Of a stretch of 13,389 nucleotides of DNA, positions 6,930 to 13,389 are shown piece after piece. Each line of letters begins with the position of its first letter. Position 1 is the first letter of the stretch. A model generated the notes under the pieces. It searched no databases and was not told the origin of the DNA. It saw only the letters and a program-made list of their open reading frames with translations. The stretch is from Erysipelotrichia bacterium (GTDB taxonomy: Bacteria; Bacillota_I; Bacilli_A; Erysipelotrichales; Erysipelotrichaceae), in contig SABF01000022.1 of NCBI GenBank assembly GCA_009929095.1, positions 1 to 13,389 of the forward strand. Reading direction: 5' to 3'. The position numbers and the translations under genes were made by a program.

Positions 6930-7370
6930 ATGAAACGGCTGCTTGCATTCACTATGATCATTTCCGTGCTGCTGAGCGGATGCCAATCCAAAACAATTTC
7001 TCATACCTGCAAATTCAGTGATGATGATTCCGGGGCGGGATATCATACTGACACAGAAGTGATAATTAGCGGAGACCGGAAAACAGATTCTATTGACACA
7101 GTAACAGTGAACACGGTGCTTGATAGTTCGTCCGGCAGTCTGGATGAGGAAACAAAGAAACTGATGGACGAATTCTTTTCCGGTTTCAATAATCTGGCGG
7201 GTGTCACCAGTGTAACAGAGGAACAGAATGACAGTTATTCCATCAAGCTTGTATTTGATGTGGCAAATAGCAAGGAAGCACTGGAATATCTGTTTCCTGA
7301 TTCGCTGCTTGGCAAGACTGCTTCGGAAGCAGTCAGTGAGTTTGAAAACGAAGGATATACCTGCAAATAG
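6930..7370 (+). CDS. Small lipoprotein, possibly DUF1307/YehR-like
   Basis: The product is 146 residues with a clear type II signal: MKRLLAFTMIISVLLSGCQS, lipobox LSGC and predicted lipidated Cys18. The mature part has alternating strands (TEVIISGDRKTDSIDTVTVN), a helical middle (DEETKKLMDEFFSGFNNL), another strand pair (NDSYSIKLVFDV) and a C-terminal helix ending in EFENEGYTCK. This order resembles the DUF1307 (YehR) family of small lipoproteins, but the match is weak. AGGAGG lies nine bases ahead of the ATG. A TATAAT at 6862-6867 with TTGCAG 15 bases upstream is a possible separate promoter. Two Cys residues remain in the mature part, near its start and end. Confidence 0.72.
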   Translation: MKRLLAFTMIISVLLSGCQSKTISHTCKFSDDDSGAGYHTDTEVIISGDRKTDSIDTVTVNTVLDSSSGSLDEETKKLMDEFFSGFNNLAGVTSVTEEQNDSYSIKLVFDVANSKEALEYLFPDSLLGKTASEAVSEFENEGYTCK

Positions 7371-7699
7371 AATCATGTTTTCATGAAGCTGAAAGTATCA
7401 TTCATCGATTTCTGCAATCCTCTGGAAGACTGGCAGACACTTCTTTTTGTGTGCTTTCAGGAAGAATGTTTGCCGGTATGAATAATAAACACAGCAAGTA
7501 GGATAAGTTAAAGCAGCTAAGCTGCGCTGTAGGCATCAGATTCTGAAGACAATTGTCATGATTGCATCACCTGTCTCACGGCGAGCAGCCAGAAACGGAA
7601 TTCAAGGATCCGTCTGTGGAAACGCAGAAGTATTGTAAGTCACAGATTGCATCGGTACTGTAAGGCGCAATGATGCCAGAAGGGTTATGTCCGAAATTG
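7371..7699. other. Intergenic stretch with a short coding remnant
   Basis: No intact gene. A small hairpin (GCAGC TAA GCTGC, about 7514-7526) is present. The frame ending at 7663 reads ETQKYCKSQIASVL before a TAA. The 12 bases encoding part of KYCK recur at 11450-11461 in another debris stretch. Confidence 0.4.
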
Positions 7700-7734
7700 A
7701 AAACCACCGGCGGGGGCCGATGGTTTTTAGTATT
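7700..7734. terminator. Strong bidirectional intrinsic terminator
   Basis: AAAACCACCGGC (7700-7711) pairs with GCCGATGGTTTT (7716-7727) with one mismatch around a GGGG loop. T-rich tails lie on both sides (TTTTTAGTATTTT on plus, TTTTCAATTT on minus). It sits 52 bases past the end of the minus-strand TPM gene and probably ends that transcript while also blocking read-through from the left. Confidence 0.85.
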
Positions 7735-7785
7735 TTAGGTTTCAGCTGTACTGGCAGAGAACAGTTCTATGCCCATTTCAGCAGC

Positions 7786-8652
7786 TTAGAAGTGGCGACC
7801 GGTAGAACCGCCGCCGCCTGAGAAGCCGGAGTTATGATAGCCGCCGCTGCTGCTGTCATGATCACGCTCGATATGGACGCGAGAAATTGTGGTTCCGATA
7901 AAGTAGTCATACTGAGCGGTCAGACGCACACCGTTATCCTTGATGTATTCGCCGGCGCTATGTCTGATCCCGATGTTCTTCAGCTGAGAGCGCAAGATCA
8001 GGGTGACTGCCAGGGCTGCTATGATACTGACAATTGCCGCACCAAGGAAATATATGCCGGGATTGGCTTTCAGATACTCCTGAACAGTCGGCTCGTAGCC
8101 GCCATTGGTAGAAGGACTTGGTTCATCAGTATAGACTGGCTCATAGTAGTAATACCCTTCTGATACAATCAGGGATTCACTTTCCTTCAGAAAGGTACTG
8201 AGACCGTCATACCAGCTGCCATCACCGAATTTAGATGTGACATCATCGAGAATGCTGTTGATTGCACTGACAGTAAATACATCGGAGGCAGCACCGTAGG
8301 CGCACATATCGACAAATCGATCTGTAATATTCAAACCGATCAGTACGCCGGACTTGCCATCGCTGTAGCCGAGTTCATTGTTCTTATAGAGATCTCGGAC
8401 ATAGTTGTCTTCACTGGATCCTTCATAGCCGTCTGTCACAATAATGTACACACCGCATTGATAAGCTTTTGTGATTCTGGCGGCTTCATCATTGAGCGTC
8501 TGAATCTCATCGCTGCTCAGAAGATCTGCTTTATCAATGACATAGGTGCCATCGGAGATGGCCAGAACAGCAAGCGGAGAAGCAAACACTGCCAGAGCAG
8601 TGAATATGGATAACAGCACAGTCAGAGATTTTCTTATCATGTTCTTCATCAT
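7786..8652 (-). CDS. TPM-domain membrane protein (YdjH/YgcG-like)
   Basis: The product is 288 residues. An N-terminal signal or membrane helix (about residues 8-32) is followed by a TPM domain (about 37-163) with the family landmarks VIDKADLLSSDEIQTLNDEA, GVYIIVTDG, GKSGVLIGLN and the acidic region DMCAYGAASDVF. A Tyr/Pro-rich linker (167-187) leads to a second helix (about 200-220) and a basic domain. The tail is Gly/Ser-rich and ends SGGGGSTGRHF, the usual ending of such proteins. I start it at 8652, because ATGA there overlaps the upstream stop; the open frame extends to 8835, but that part is inside the upstream gene. The TPM domain is extracytoplasmic; its role is linked to membrane stress or quality control in relatives. 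It is third in a minus-strand cluster with the zinc-ribbon and SPFH genes. Confidence 0.82.
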   Translation of the reverse strand: MMKNMIRKSLTVLLSIFTALAVFASPLAVLAISDGTYVIDKADLLSSDEIQTLNDEAARITKAYQCGVYIIVTDGYEGSSEDNYVRDLYKNNELGYSDGKSGVLIGLNITDRFVDMCAYGAASDVFTVSAINSILDDVTSKFGDGSWYDGLSTFLKESESLIVSEGYYYYEPVYTDEPSPSTNGGYEPTVQEYLKANPGIYFLGAAIVSIIAALAVTLILRSQLKNIGIRHSAGEYIKDNGVRLTAQYDYFIGTTISRVHIERDHDSSSGGYHNSGFSGGGGSTGRHF

Positions 8653-9743
8653 GCCGCCCTCACAATCCACAGAAACCAGACAGCAGCAGAAATCGCCATG
8701 ACAATTGCAATGACAATTGCAAACCAGAACAGAAATTTCCGGCTGTCCATTGGCAGACTGCCGACCATCTTGCCGGTCTGACCATTCATTGTGAACAGAT
8801 ACTGCCTGTCCTGATATTTTGTAGACAGCACCCATACTGGAAGCAGTGCATATACGGCTTCGCCGGCAATGCGTCTGGCATAAGTTCTTTCCGGCACTAC
8901 CGACTCATATCCTATGACAGTGGATGACAGAAGTGCAACGGTACTGTTTTTCATGCGGCTGTCAGCTCGAATCTCATCTTCCTGATCGGAGACATCATAG
9001 CGGTCAGCCAGATACCCGGGCAGGTAGGACATCTTGAAGTTCTGAAGCTCGGTCCAGTCAAATGGTTCCAGAGCGTCCATGTACTTGTCAGACATCTTTT
9101 GTGAGGCATCAGCAGGAACCTTCTCAAATTCCACTTCGCCTCTTCTGACAGCCTGATAATTGGAAGTTTCCGTGACCTGATAATCACCTTCTTGATACGT
9201 TCTGGATCGGGTCGCGTGGAAAGCCATATCAGCATCAATCGTTCCGTTATACAGCCAGAAGGGAACGTACACGCCTTTGATCTCTTCGATGTGATTATCA
9301 CTTTTGAAAGCAGTGGGCAGAAGTGTTTTGCCCTGATAGAATGCCTTCAGTTTCTCCATTGCCTGCTGCTTCTCCAACTGAAAGGGAATGATGTATTTTG
9401 GCTTCAGAGCTCCGGCAAACTGTGCCGGAACAATTGTTGGATTGCTGCAGTATGGGCATGAGGTTGCCGCTGTAGTATCATCACAGACGATCTGAGCTCC
9501 GCAGCTGGGACAGGAGTATGCTTTCAGATGGGCTGCTTCCTCATCGGTCCAGCCCATCTCTTCCTGGGTAAACTGAGCCGGAGCAGCTGCAGCCTCTTCG
9601 TTTTTGACGGCATAATACTGCTCGACTTCGTCATTGGTAAAGGAGGACTTGCAGTATTCACATGTTAGTTTCTGCGAGGCCGCATCAAACTTAAGCGGAC
9701 CGCCGCAGTTGGGACATTTGTAATTGGTGACATTTCTTGTCAT
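8649..9743 (-). CDS. Double zinc-ribbon membrane protein (YdjG-like)
   Basis: The product is 364 residues. The first zinc ribbon uses Cys10, Cys13, Cys28 and Cys31 (CPNCGG...CEYC); the second uses Cys78, Cys81, Cys96 and Cys99 (CPSCGA...CPYC). A long beta-rich middle region follows (about 115-335, with KPKYIIPFQLEKQQA, VYVPFWLYNG and LPVWVLSTKYQDRQYLFTMN), then a C-terminal membrane helix (about 337-360). This is the TFIIB-type zinc-ribbon family found beside SPFH and TPM genes, as YdjG in Bacillus. The start is the ATG at 9743, six bases after AGAGGTG; the frame also allows a GTG at 9752, but that codon is part of the ribosome site. It has four-base coupling to the TPM gene downstream. The biochemical role is unknown. 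Confidence 0.8.
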   Translation of the reverse strand: MTRNVTNYKCPNCGGPLKFDAASQKLTCEYCKSSFTNDEVEQYYAVKNEEAAAAPAQFTQEEMGWTDEEAAHLKAYSCPSCGAQIVCDDTTAATSCPYCSNPTIVPAQFAGALKPKYIIPFQLEKQQAMEKLKAFYQGKTLLPTAFKSDNHIEEIKGVYVPFWLYNGTIDADMAFHATRSRTYQEGDYQVTETSNYQAVRRGEVEFEKVPADASQKMSDKYMDALEPFDWTELQNFKMSYLPGYLADRYDVSDQEDEIRADSRMKNSTVALLSSTVIGYESVVPERTYARRIAGEAVYALLPVWVLSTKYQDRQYLFTMNGQTGKMVGSLPMDSRKFLFWFAIVIAIVMAISAAVWFLWIVRAA

Positions 9744-9759
9744 TGGATTCACCTCTGTT

Positions 9760-9800
9760 CAATAGAAGAAAGAGGCTCAGCCCCTGCGGGCAGAGCCTCA
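9760..9800 (-). terminator. Intrinsic terminator or attenuator between the SPFH and zinc-ribbon genes
   Basis: GAGGCTC (9772-9778) pairs with GAGCCTC (9793-9799), and inside it GCCC pairs with GGGC around a four-base loop. On the minus strand a T-rich tail (TTTCTTCT) follows. It lies about 15 bases after the SPFH stop, so part of the transcription would end here, lowering the downstream genes. Confidence 0.7.
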
Positions 9801-9814
9801 ATGACTGGATATCG

Positions 9815-10927
9815 TTATTCCGGTTTTTTATTGCCGCAGTTGACGCAGAAATTTCCGTTGTTTTTTGTGCCGCATTTCGGGCAGTACCACTCATTGCCAA
9901 CAGCCGGAGATGCATTCTTCTGAGCCTGACCAGCCTGGAAGAAAGCGTTGGCGTTGGCACCGCCGGCATTAGCAGCGGCGTTCATTCCCATAAATCCCAT
10001 CATTGAACCGTTTGGATTCTTTGCGGCGTCCTGCATTGCCTGTGCCTGTGCGTTGACCAGTGTTGCAGCGGCCATATTCGGATCTCTGTTGATGGCAGCC
10101 TGCTGGGCCTGCTTAATGATCTTCTCATCTTCTTCGCTGGCGGTGAGACTGGAAACGCCGAAGGATGCAATTTCAATGCCGCGGAGTTCCTTCCACTTTT
10201 TGGACAGCTGTTCATTCAGTGCGTCCGCAAGTTCCAGAGCATGTCCCGGCACTGCTGAGTAGCGTATGCCCATATCACTGATCCTGGCAAATGCCGGTTG
10301 CAGTGCGGTCAGCAGTTCCGTGCGGAGCTGTCCGTCAATCATATCAGAGGTATACTCGTCTTTAACATTGCCGCATACATTGGTATAGAACAGAATCGGA
10401 TTGGTGATCTTGATGGAGTATTCACCGAAGCATTTTACGCTGATATCGAGATCGAGTCCGATGTTTTTGTCGACAACTCTGAACGGCACCGGATTGGCAG
10501 TGCCATACTTCATTCCGGTCAGTTCCTTGGTATTGAAGAAGTAGATGCGCTGATCTTCAGCTGGCTGTCCGCCAAAAGAGAAACGCTTGCCGATCTGGCC
10601 GAATACCTGTTTGATAGAATCACCAAGGTTTCCGACAAAGACAGAAGGCTCGGATTTGTTATCGTATTTGTATTCACCCGGTTCAGCACATACATCAACA
10701 ACTTTCCCCTGCTCGACAATGATCATGCACTGGCCATCGGCCACGGCAATAACGCTGCCGTCAGTAATGATATTGTCACTGCCATGGTTAGAAGAAAAAC
10801 CGCTTACTCTCTTCTTCCCTTTGGACACCATAACACTGGCTGGCATTGCCTCACAGTAGAAATACTCCTTCCAGGTATCACGCAGCGAACTTCCAGCTGC
10901 AGATAAGGCGGCTTGAATCAGACCCAT
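9815..10927 (-). CDS. SPFH-domain protein with C-terminal zinc ribbon (YdjI-like)
   Basis: The product is 370 residues and belongs to the YdjI ('virion core protein'-like) SPFH group, related to flotillin/stomatin scaffold proteins. The N-terminal region (about 21-80) has the family pattern with YCEAMPASVMV and SNHGSDNIITDGSVIAVADG. The SPFH fold extends to about residue 265 (VPFRVVDKNIGLDLDISVKC, GIEIASFGVSSL), followed by an Ala/Gln-rich helix (270-305) and a Gly/Ala/Met/Asn-rich linker. A C-terminal zinc ribbon uses Cys349, Cys352, Cys361 and Cys364. In Bacillus, YdjI works with YdjG, YdjH and PspA in membrane-stress responses. It has no obvious membrane helix, so it probably docks on the other two proteins. 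AAGGAG lies nine to ten bases ahead of the ATG. No pspA is in the window. Confidence 0.88.
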   Translation of the reverse strand: MGLIQAALSAAGSSLRDTWKEYFYCEAMPASVMVSKGKKRVSGFSSNHGSDNIITDGSVIAVADGQCMIIVEQGKVVDVCAEPGEYKYDNKSEPSVFVGNLGDSIKQVFGQIGKRFSFGGQPAEDQRIYFFNTKELTGMKYGTANPVPFRVVDKNIGLDLDISVKCFGEYSIKITNPILFYTNVCGNVKDEYTSDMIDGQLRTELLTALQPAFARISDMGIRYSAVPGHALELADALNEQLSKKWKELRGIEIASFGVSSLTASEEDEKIIKQAQQAAINRDPNMAAATLVNAQAQAMQDAAKNPNGSMMGFMGMNAAANAGGANANAFFQAGQAQKNASPAVGNEWYCPKCGTKNNGNFCVNCGNKKPE

Positions 10928-10978
10928 AGAATTATTCTCCTTCCATATATAGCGAATATATGATATTTATCCTACAAG

Positions 10979-11014
10979 TATTCTAGCAGAAATCGGATAA
11001 AAAGACATTATCCG
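10979..11014 (-). promoter_or_regulatory. Putative -10 box and palindromic operator upstream of the SPFH gene
   Basis: A perfect inverted repeat, CGGATAA (10994-11000) and TTATCCG (11008-11014) with a seven-base spacer, lies just upstream of a minus-strand TAGAAT (10979-10984). It sits at the place of the -35 region, with no good -35 hexamer. A regulated promoter is a fair inference but is not proven. Confidence 0.4.
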
Positions 11015-11052
11015 GCAAGGGTATTCATGTATTTAAAAACGTTATAAAAATG

Positions 11053-11081
11053 TTGCATTCAATTTGCGATGCGTGTATATT
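11053..11081 (+). promoter_or_regulatory. Promoter of the tRNA-Asn gene
   Basis: TTGCAT (11053-11058), a 17-base spacer and TATATT (11076-11081) give a sigma-A type promoter whose start site would fall just before the tRNA 5' end at 11092. Confidence 0.65.
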
Positions 11082-11091
11082 ATAGAAGCAC

Positions 11092-11167
11092 GCCTTAATA
11101 GCTCAGTCGGCAGAGCGAGCGGCTGTTAACCGCTAGGTCACAGGTTCGAGCCCTGTTTAAGGCGCCA
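11092..11167 (+). tRNA. tRNA-Asn (anticodon GTT)
   Basis: The 76-base gene folds into a full cloverleaf. The acceptor arm is GCCTTAA with TTAAGGC. The D-stem is GCTC with GAGC. The anticodon stem is AGCGG with CCGCT around loop CTGTTAA, which holds anticodon GTT (11125-11127). The T-arm is ACAGG TTCGAGC CCTGT. The discriminator base is G, and CCA is encoded at the 3' end. It delivers asparagine to AAC and AAU codons. Confidence 0.97.
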
Positions 11168-11180
11168 TATAAATACTGAA

Positions 11181-11212
11181 ACATGACTGCGTCGATGCGG
11201 TCATGTTTTTTA
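11181..11212 (+). terminator. Terminator of the tRNA-Asn transcript
   Basis: ACATGACTGC (11181-11190) pairs with GCGGTCATGT (11197-11206) with one T-G wobble and a six-base loop, followed by a run of six T. It is a classic intrinsic terminator 14 bases past the tRNA. Confidence 0.88.
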
Positions 11213-11560
11213 CTGCGTTCAGCATGGCCGGGAGTACAAAGCAGCTAATGGCCCTATACTGCAGGGAATACGATGTAATAGATGATGCAGGTATACGAAG
11301 AGATACGCATTGTTTCCTGCCTGAAACATGTATCAAAAAGAAAGTCCGCACAATTGTAAATGAAAGACGCGCAATGCGAAGCGATACAAGCAGCAATAAA
11401 ACATAGGAGTCAGAATATTTTAGACAAGTCTGGCTGTAAGCAGCGTACAAAGTATTGTAAGCACCGTGTGGGCAAAACCATAGCCACGATACTGAAAGAG
11501 GGCAGAAACTAAACTGCTCCTGCTGCTCGATTGCTGAAATGATATGAATGTAACAAAATG
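11213..11560. other. Intergenic debris between tRNA-Asn and the liv operon
   Basis: No intact gene. A 67-codon frame (11203-11406) starts inside the tRNA terminator without a ribosome site and is unlikely to be expressed. A second open stretch (about 11376-11512) ends in CKQRTKYCKHRVGKTIATIL followed by KEGRN and a TAA. It looks like the C-terminal remnant of a basic, cysteine-containing protein, and part of it recurs at 7628-7639. I cannot name it. Its place downstream of a tRNA gene would suit remains of an integrated element, but no attachment-site repeat was seen. Confidence 0.4.
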
Positions 11561-11562
11561 TA

Positions 11563-11598
11563 AATTTTCATAAAATAGTGCTAAATTTTCTGAAAATA
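11563..11598 (+). promoter_or_regulatory. Two CodY-box-like operators upstream of livJ
   Basis: The CodY consensus is AATTTTCWGAAAATT. AATTTTCTGAAAATA (11584-11598) matches 14 of 15 positions, and AATTTTCATAAAATA (11563-11577) matches 13 of 15. They are 21 bases apart, on the same face of the helix, and the second ends four bases before the -35 box. CodY bound to branched-chain amino acids would be expected to repress here. Confidence 0.65.
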
Positions 11599-11602
11599 TT
11601 TA

Positions 11603-11631
11603 TTGCAATTGTGAAAGACATTTCATATAAT
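11603..11631 (+). promoter_or_regulatory. Promoter of the liv operon
   Basis: TTGCAA (11603-11608), a 17-base spacer and a perfect TATAAT (11626-11631) form a strong sigma-A promoter with a predicted start near 11638, giving a 5' leader of about 40 bases before the ATG at 11677. Confidence 0.8.
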
Positions 11632-11676
11632 TGTTTACAACATCTAGTAAATCAAGGATGGAATGGAGGAAAAGAG

Positions 11677-12906
11677 ATGGAATTCACAAAAGTAATCAAA
11701 GGAGGACTTGCTGTTGGTATGGCAATCACCATGACCGCCTGTTCCGGCAGCACGGCATCTACCAGCACAGCTCCAGCAGCAGCTTCATCAGCTTCAACCG
11801 CAGCAGGAACATCCGCAGCAGGAAAGTTCAAGCTTGGCGGCTCCGGCCCGATTTCCGGTGACGCAGCAGTTTACGGCCAGGCAGTTATGAATGCAGCCCA
11901 GATTGCGGTTGATGAAATCAACACAGCTGGCGGACCTGTACAGTTTGAATTTAAGTTTGAAGATGACCAGGCTGACGGTGAAGCTGCCGTTAATGCATAC
12001 AACGCACTGTCTGACTGGGGCATGCAGATGTCACTCGGCACCGTCACTTCCGGCGCCGGCCAGTCTGTTTCTCCTCTTTACAGCCAGGATAATATCTTTG
12101 CAATTACACCATCAGGTTCTTCTACTGCAATCATTTACCAGGACACAGAAAATTCGGCTGACCCGTACGGCAATATTTTCCAGATGTGCTTCACTGATCC
12201 GAACCAGGGTGTCGCTTCTGCTGATTACCTCGCAGCTCATACGGATCTCGGCACAAAGGTCGCAATCATTTATCGAAACGATGACAACTATTCCAACGGA
12301 CTCTATACAAAGTTCAAGGAAGAAGCTGCTGCCAAGGGACTTGAAATCGTTGATGAAGAAGCGTTCCAGAATGGAACAACAGATTTCTCCGTTTATGTGA
12401 AGAAAGCCCAGGATGCAGGTGCTGATGTTGTGTTCCTGCCGATCTATTACCAGCCGGCTTCCCAGATTCTTGTGGCTGCCAAGGCAGCAGGCTATGCTCC
12501 GACATTCTTCGGATGCGATGGCATGGATGGCATCCTGACTCTTGAGGGATTCGATCCAACTCTTGCTGAAGGTCTGTACATGCTGACACCGTTCTCTGCA
12601 GATGCTTCTGATACAAAGACAGCATCATTCGTAAAGGCATATAAAGACAAATTCGGCGATGTTCCTAACCAGTTCGCAGCCGATGCTTATGATGCAGTCT
12701 ATGCTGTCAAACAGGCACTTGAAAATGCTGGCGCCACAGCAGATATGTCTACAGCAGATATCACTGCAGCTCTTGTCGCTCAGTTCACTTCAATGACATT
12801 CGACGGTCTGACCGGAACCGGTGTCACTTGGGATGCAAGCGGCGAAGTCTCCAAGGATCCTAAGGCAGTTGTCATTACAAACGGAACCTACGTAACTGCT
12901 GAATAG
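11677..12906 (+). CDS. livJ: Branched-chain amino acid ABC transporter, substrate-binding lipoprotein
   Basis: The product is 409 residues. It is the extracellular receptor of a HAAT-type uptake system that captures leucine, isoleucine or valine and hands it to the permeases. A signal with lipobox MTAC (Cys22) anchors it to the membrane. A Ser/Ala/Thr-rich flexible linker (23-48) leads to a Peripla_BP_6 domain starting KFKLGGSGPISGDAAVYGQA, the standard N-terminal ligand loop. Later landmarks are GQSVSPLYSQDNIFAITPSG, VAIIYRNDDNYSNGLYTKFKEEA, GADVVFLPIYYQPAS and FAADAYDAVYAVKQALENAG. The start is set by GGAGGA six bases ahead; the frame stays open to 11578, but that part covers the promoter and has no ribosome site. 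Amide or peptide ligands are also known in this family, so the exact substrate is inferred from the livH neighbour and the CodY-like sites. Confidence 0.92.
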   Translation: MEFTKVIKGGLAVGMAITMTACSGSTASTSTAPAAASSASTAAGTSAAGKFKLGGSGPISGDAAVYGQAVMNAAQIAVDEINTAGGPVQFEFKFEDDQADGEAAVNAYNALSDWGMQMSLGTVTSGAGQSVSPLYSQDNIFAITPSGSSTAIIYQDTENSADPYGNIFQMCFTDPNQGVASADYLAAHTDLGTKVAIIYRNDDNYSNGLYTKFKEEAAAKGLEIVDEEAFQNGTTDFSVYVKKAQDAGADVVFLPIYYQPASQILVAAKAAGYAPTFFGCDGMDGILTLEGFDPTLAEGLYMLTPFSADASDTKTASFVKAYKDKFGDVPNQFAADAYDAVYAVKQALENAGATADMSTADITAALVAQFTSMTFDGLTGTGVTWDASGEVSKDPKAVVITNGTYVTAE

Positions 12907-12927
12907 TAGTAAAGCGATATGCGGACA

Positions 12928-12965
12928 AAGGCTGCCTTAGGCACATAAGTGGCAGCTTTTGTTTC
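12928..12965 (+). terminator. Terminator or attenuator between livJ and livH
   Basis: AAGGCTGCC (12928-12936) pairs with GGCAGCTTT (12951-12959) with one G-T wobble, followed by TTTTGTTT. It lies 22 bases after the livJ stop. Partial stopping here would make more binding protein than permease, the usual ratio in such operons. Confidence 0.75.
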
Positions 12966-13001
12966 TGTTATGATTACTTGGATAAAAGGGAGGGAGAGTT
13001 T

Positions 13002-13389
13002 ATGGCGTTTCTGTCATATCTGATCAGCGGACTCAGTCTGGGGAGTGTTTATGCCATTATCGCAATTGGCTATTCCATGGTTTATGGAATTGCCAAGATG
13101 CTTAACTTTGCACACGGAGATATTATCATGGCAGGTGCCTATGCGGCATTCTTTGCAATCGGATCATTTCATCTGCCGGTGTTTGTTTCGGTGCTGCTTT
13201 CAATGGGTGTATGCACTGTACTTGGTGTTGTCATCGAGCGCCTGGCTTACAAGCCGCTTCGCTCTGCCAGTTCTCTGGCTGTTCTGATTACAGCGATCGG
13301 TGTCAGCTATTTTCTGCAGAATGCAGCAATGCTGATGTACGGCTCGGATACCAAGATCTTTCCTTCTGTGCTGAGCGGCTCTCTTAAAC
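13002..13389 (+). CDS. livH: Branched-chain amino acid ABC transporter permease LivH (partial)
   Basis: The first 129 residues are present and the frame runs off the end of the window. It is one of two membrane subunits of the LivJHMGF-type importer. The start has the family hallmark GLSLGSVYAIIAIGYSMVYG, followed by the conserved loop MLNFAHGDIIMAGAYAAF, which is diagnostic of LivH. Later, ERLAYKPLRSASSLAVLITA and IGVSYFLQN are also typical. At least three membrane helices are visible (about residues 4-28, 38-54 and 59-78), and a fourth begins near 92. AAGGGAGGGAG lies about six bases before the ATG. livM, livG and livF probably follow beyond the window. It is separated from livJ by 95 bases containing a partial terminator. 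Confidence 0.93.
   Translation, partial: MAFLSYLISGLSLGSVYAIIAIGYSMVYGIAKMLNFAHGDIIMAGAYAAFFAIGSFHLPVFVSVLLSMGVCTVLGVVIERLAYKPLRSASSLAVLITAIGVSYFLQNAAMLMYGSDTKIFPSVLSGSLK

Noticed and set aside
8653..8835. N-terminal extension of the TPM protein to 349 residues
   Set aside because: The extra 61 residues read the end of the upstream zinc-ribbon gene in another frame and are unusually cysteine-rich; the ATGA overlap at 8652 and the following signal helix mark the real start.
10298..10906. 202-residue open frame on the plus strand
   Set aside because: It lies wholly antisense to the SPFH gene, has no ribosome site or recognisable domain, and is explained by codon bias in the real gene.
11203..11406. 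67-residue open frame after tRNA-Asn
   Set aside because: Its start codon lies inside the tRNA terminator and there is no ribosome site, so expression is unlikely.
11092..11560. Mobile element integrated at tRNA-Asn
   Set aside because: I looked for a repeat of the tRNA 3' end and for an integrase and found neither in the window.
13045..13287. 80-residue open frame
   Set aside because: It overlaps livH in a different frame; the livH frame from 13002 has a ribosome site and the conserved LNFAHGD loop.
1..13389. CRISPR array or tandem repeats
   Set aside because: No regularly spaced repeats were seen anywhere in the window.

Overview
The window looks like a chromosomal segment of a low-to-moderate GC Gram-positive bacterium (Bacillota, perhaps a gut anaerobe of the Erysipelotrichia or Clostridia type). 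The basis is strong AGGAGG-type ribosome sites, Bacillota-type lipoprotein signals, a YdjI/YdjG/YdjH-like envelope-stress cluster, a TrmR-like methyltransferase and CodY-like operator sites. The species cannot be named from sequence alone.

Layout. 1-650: the end of an unknown gene, coupled to a GNAT acetyltransferase whose stop codon lies inside a perfect hairpin. 651-1521: decayed DNA with a remnant of a transposase-type zinc ribbon. 1522-2481 (minus): a YajO-like aldo/keto reductase. 2532-4084: a degenerate NHLM-type (nitrile hydratase leader microcin) peptide export locus. It has an HlyD-like fragment, a short piece of a first ABC transporter, the nucleotide-binding domain of a second ABC transporter broken by frameshifts and a stop, and then a small ORF with an LDDVSGG leader-peptide ending. 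4316-6866: three genes joined by 4-base overlaps (large lipoprotein, HAD-IB phosphatase, TrmR-like methyltransferase). 6930-7370: a small lipoprotein. 7371-7785: debris ending in a strong terminator. 7786-10927 (minus): an SPFH protein (YdjI-like), a double-zinc-ribbon membrane protein (YdjG-like) and a TPM-domain membrane protein (YdjH-like). 11092-11167: tRNA-Asn(GTT) with its own promoter and terminator. 11677-13389: the start of a branched-chain amino acid ABC uptake operon, with the binding lipoprotein LivJ and the first permease LivH running off the end.

The most notable findings are the dying RiPP/bacteriocin export locus with a candidate precursor beside it, two good CodY-box matches exactly two helical turns apart just upstream of the liv promoter, and the SPFH/zinc-ribbon/TPM trio without a neighbouring pspA. 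All functional names rest on recognition of motifs and family patterns by eye; no database search was run.
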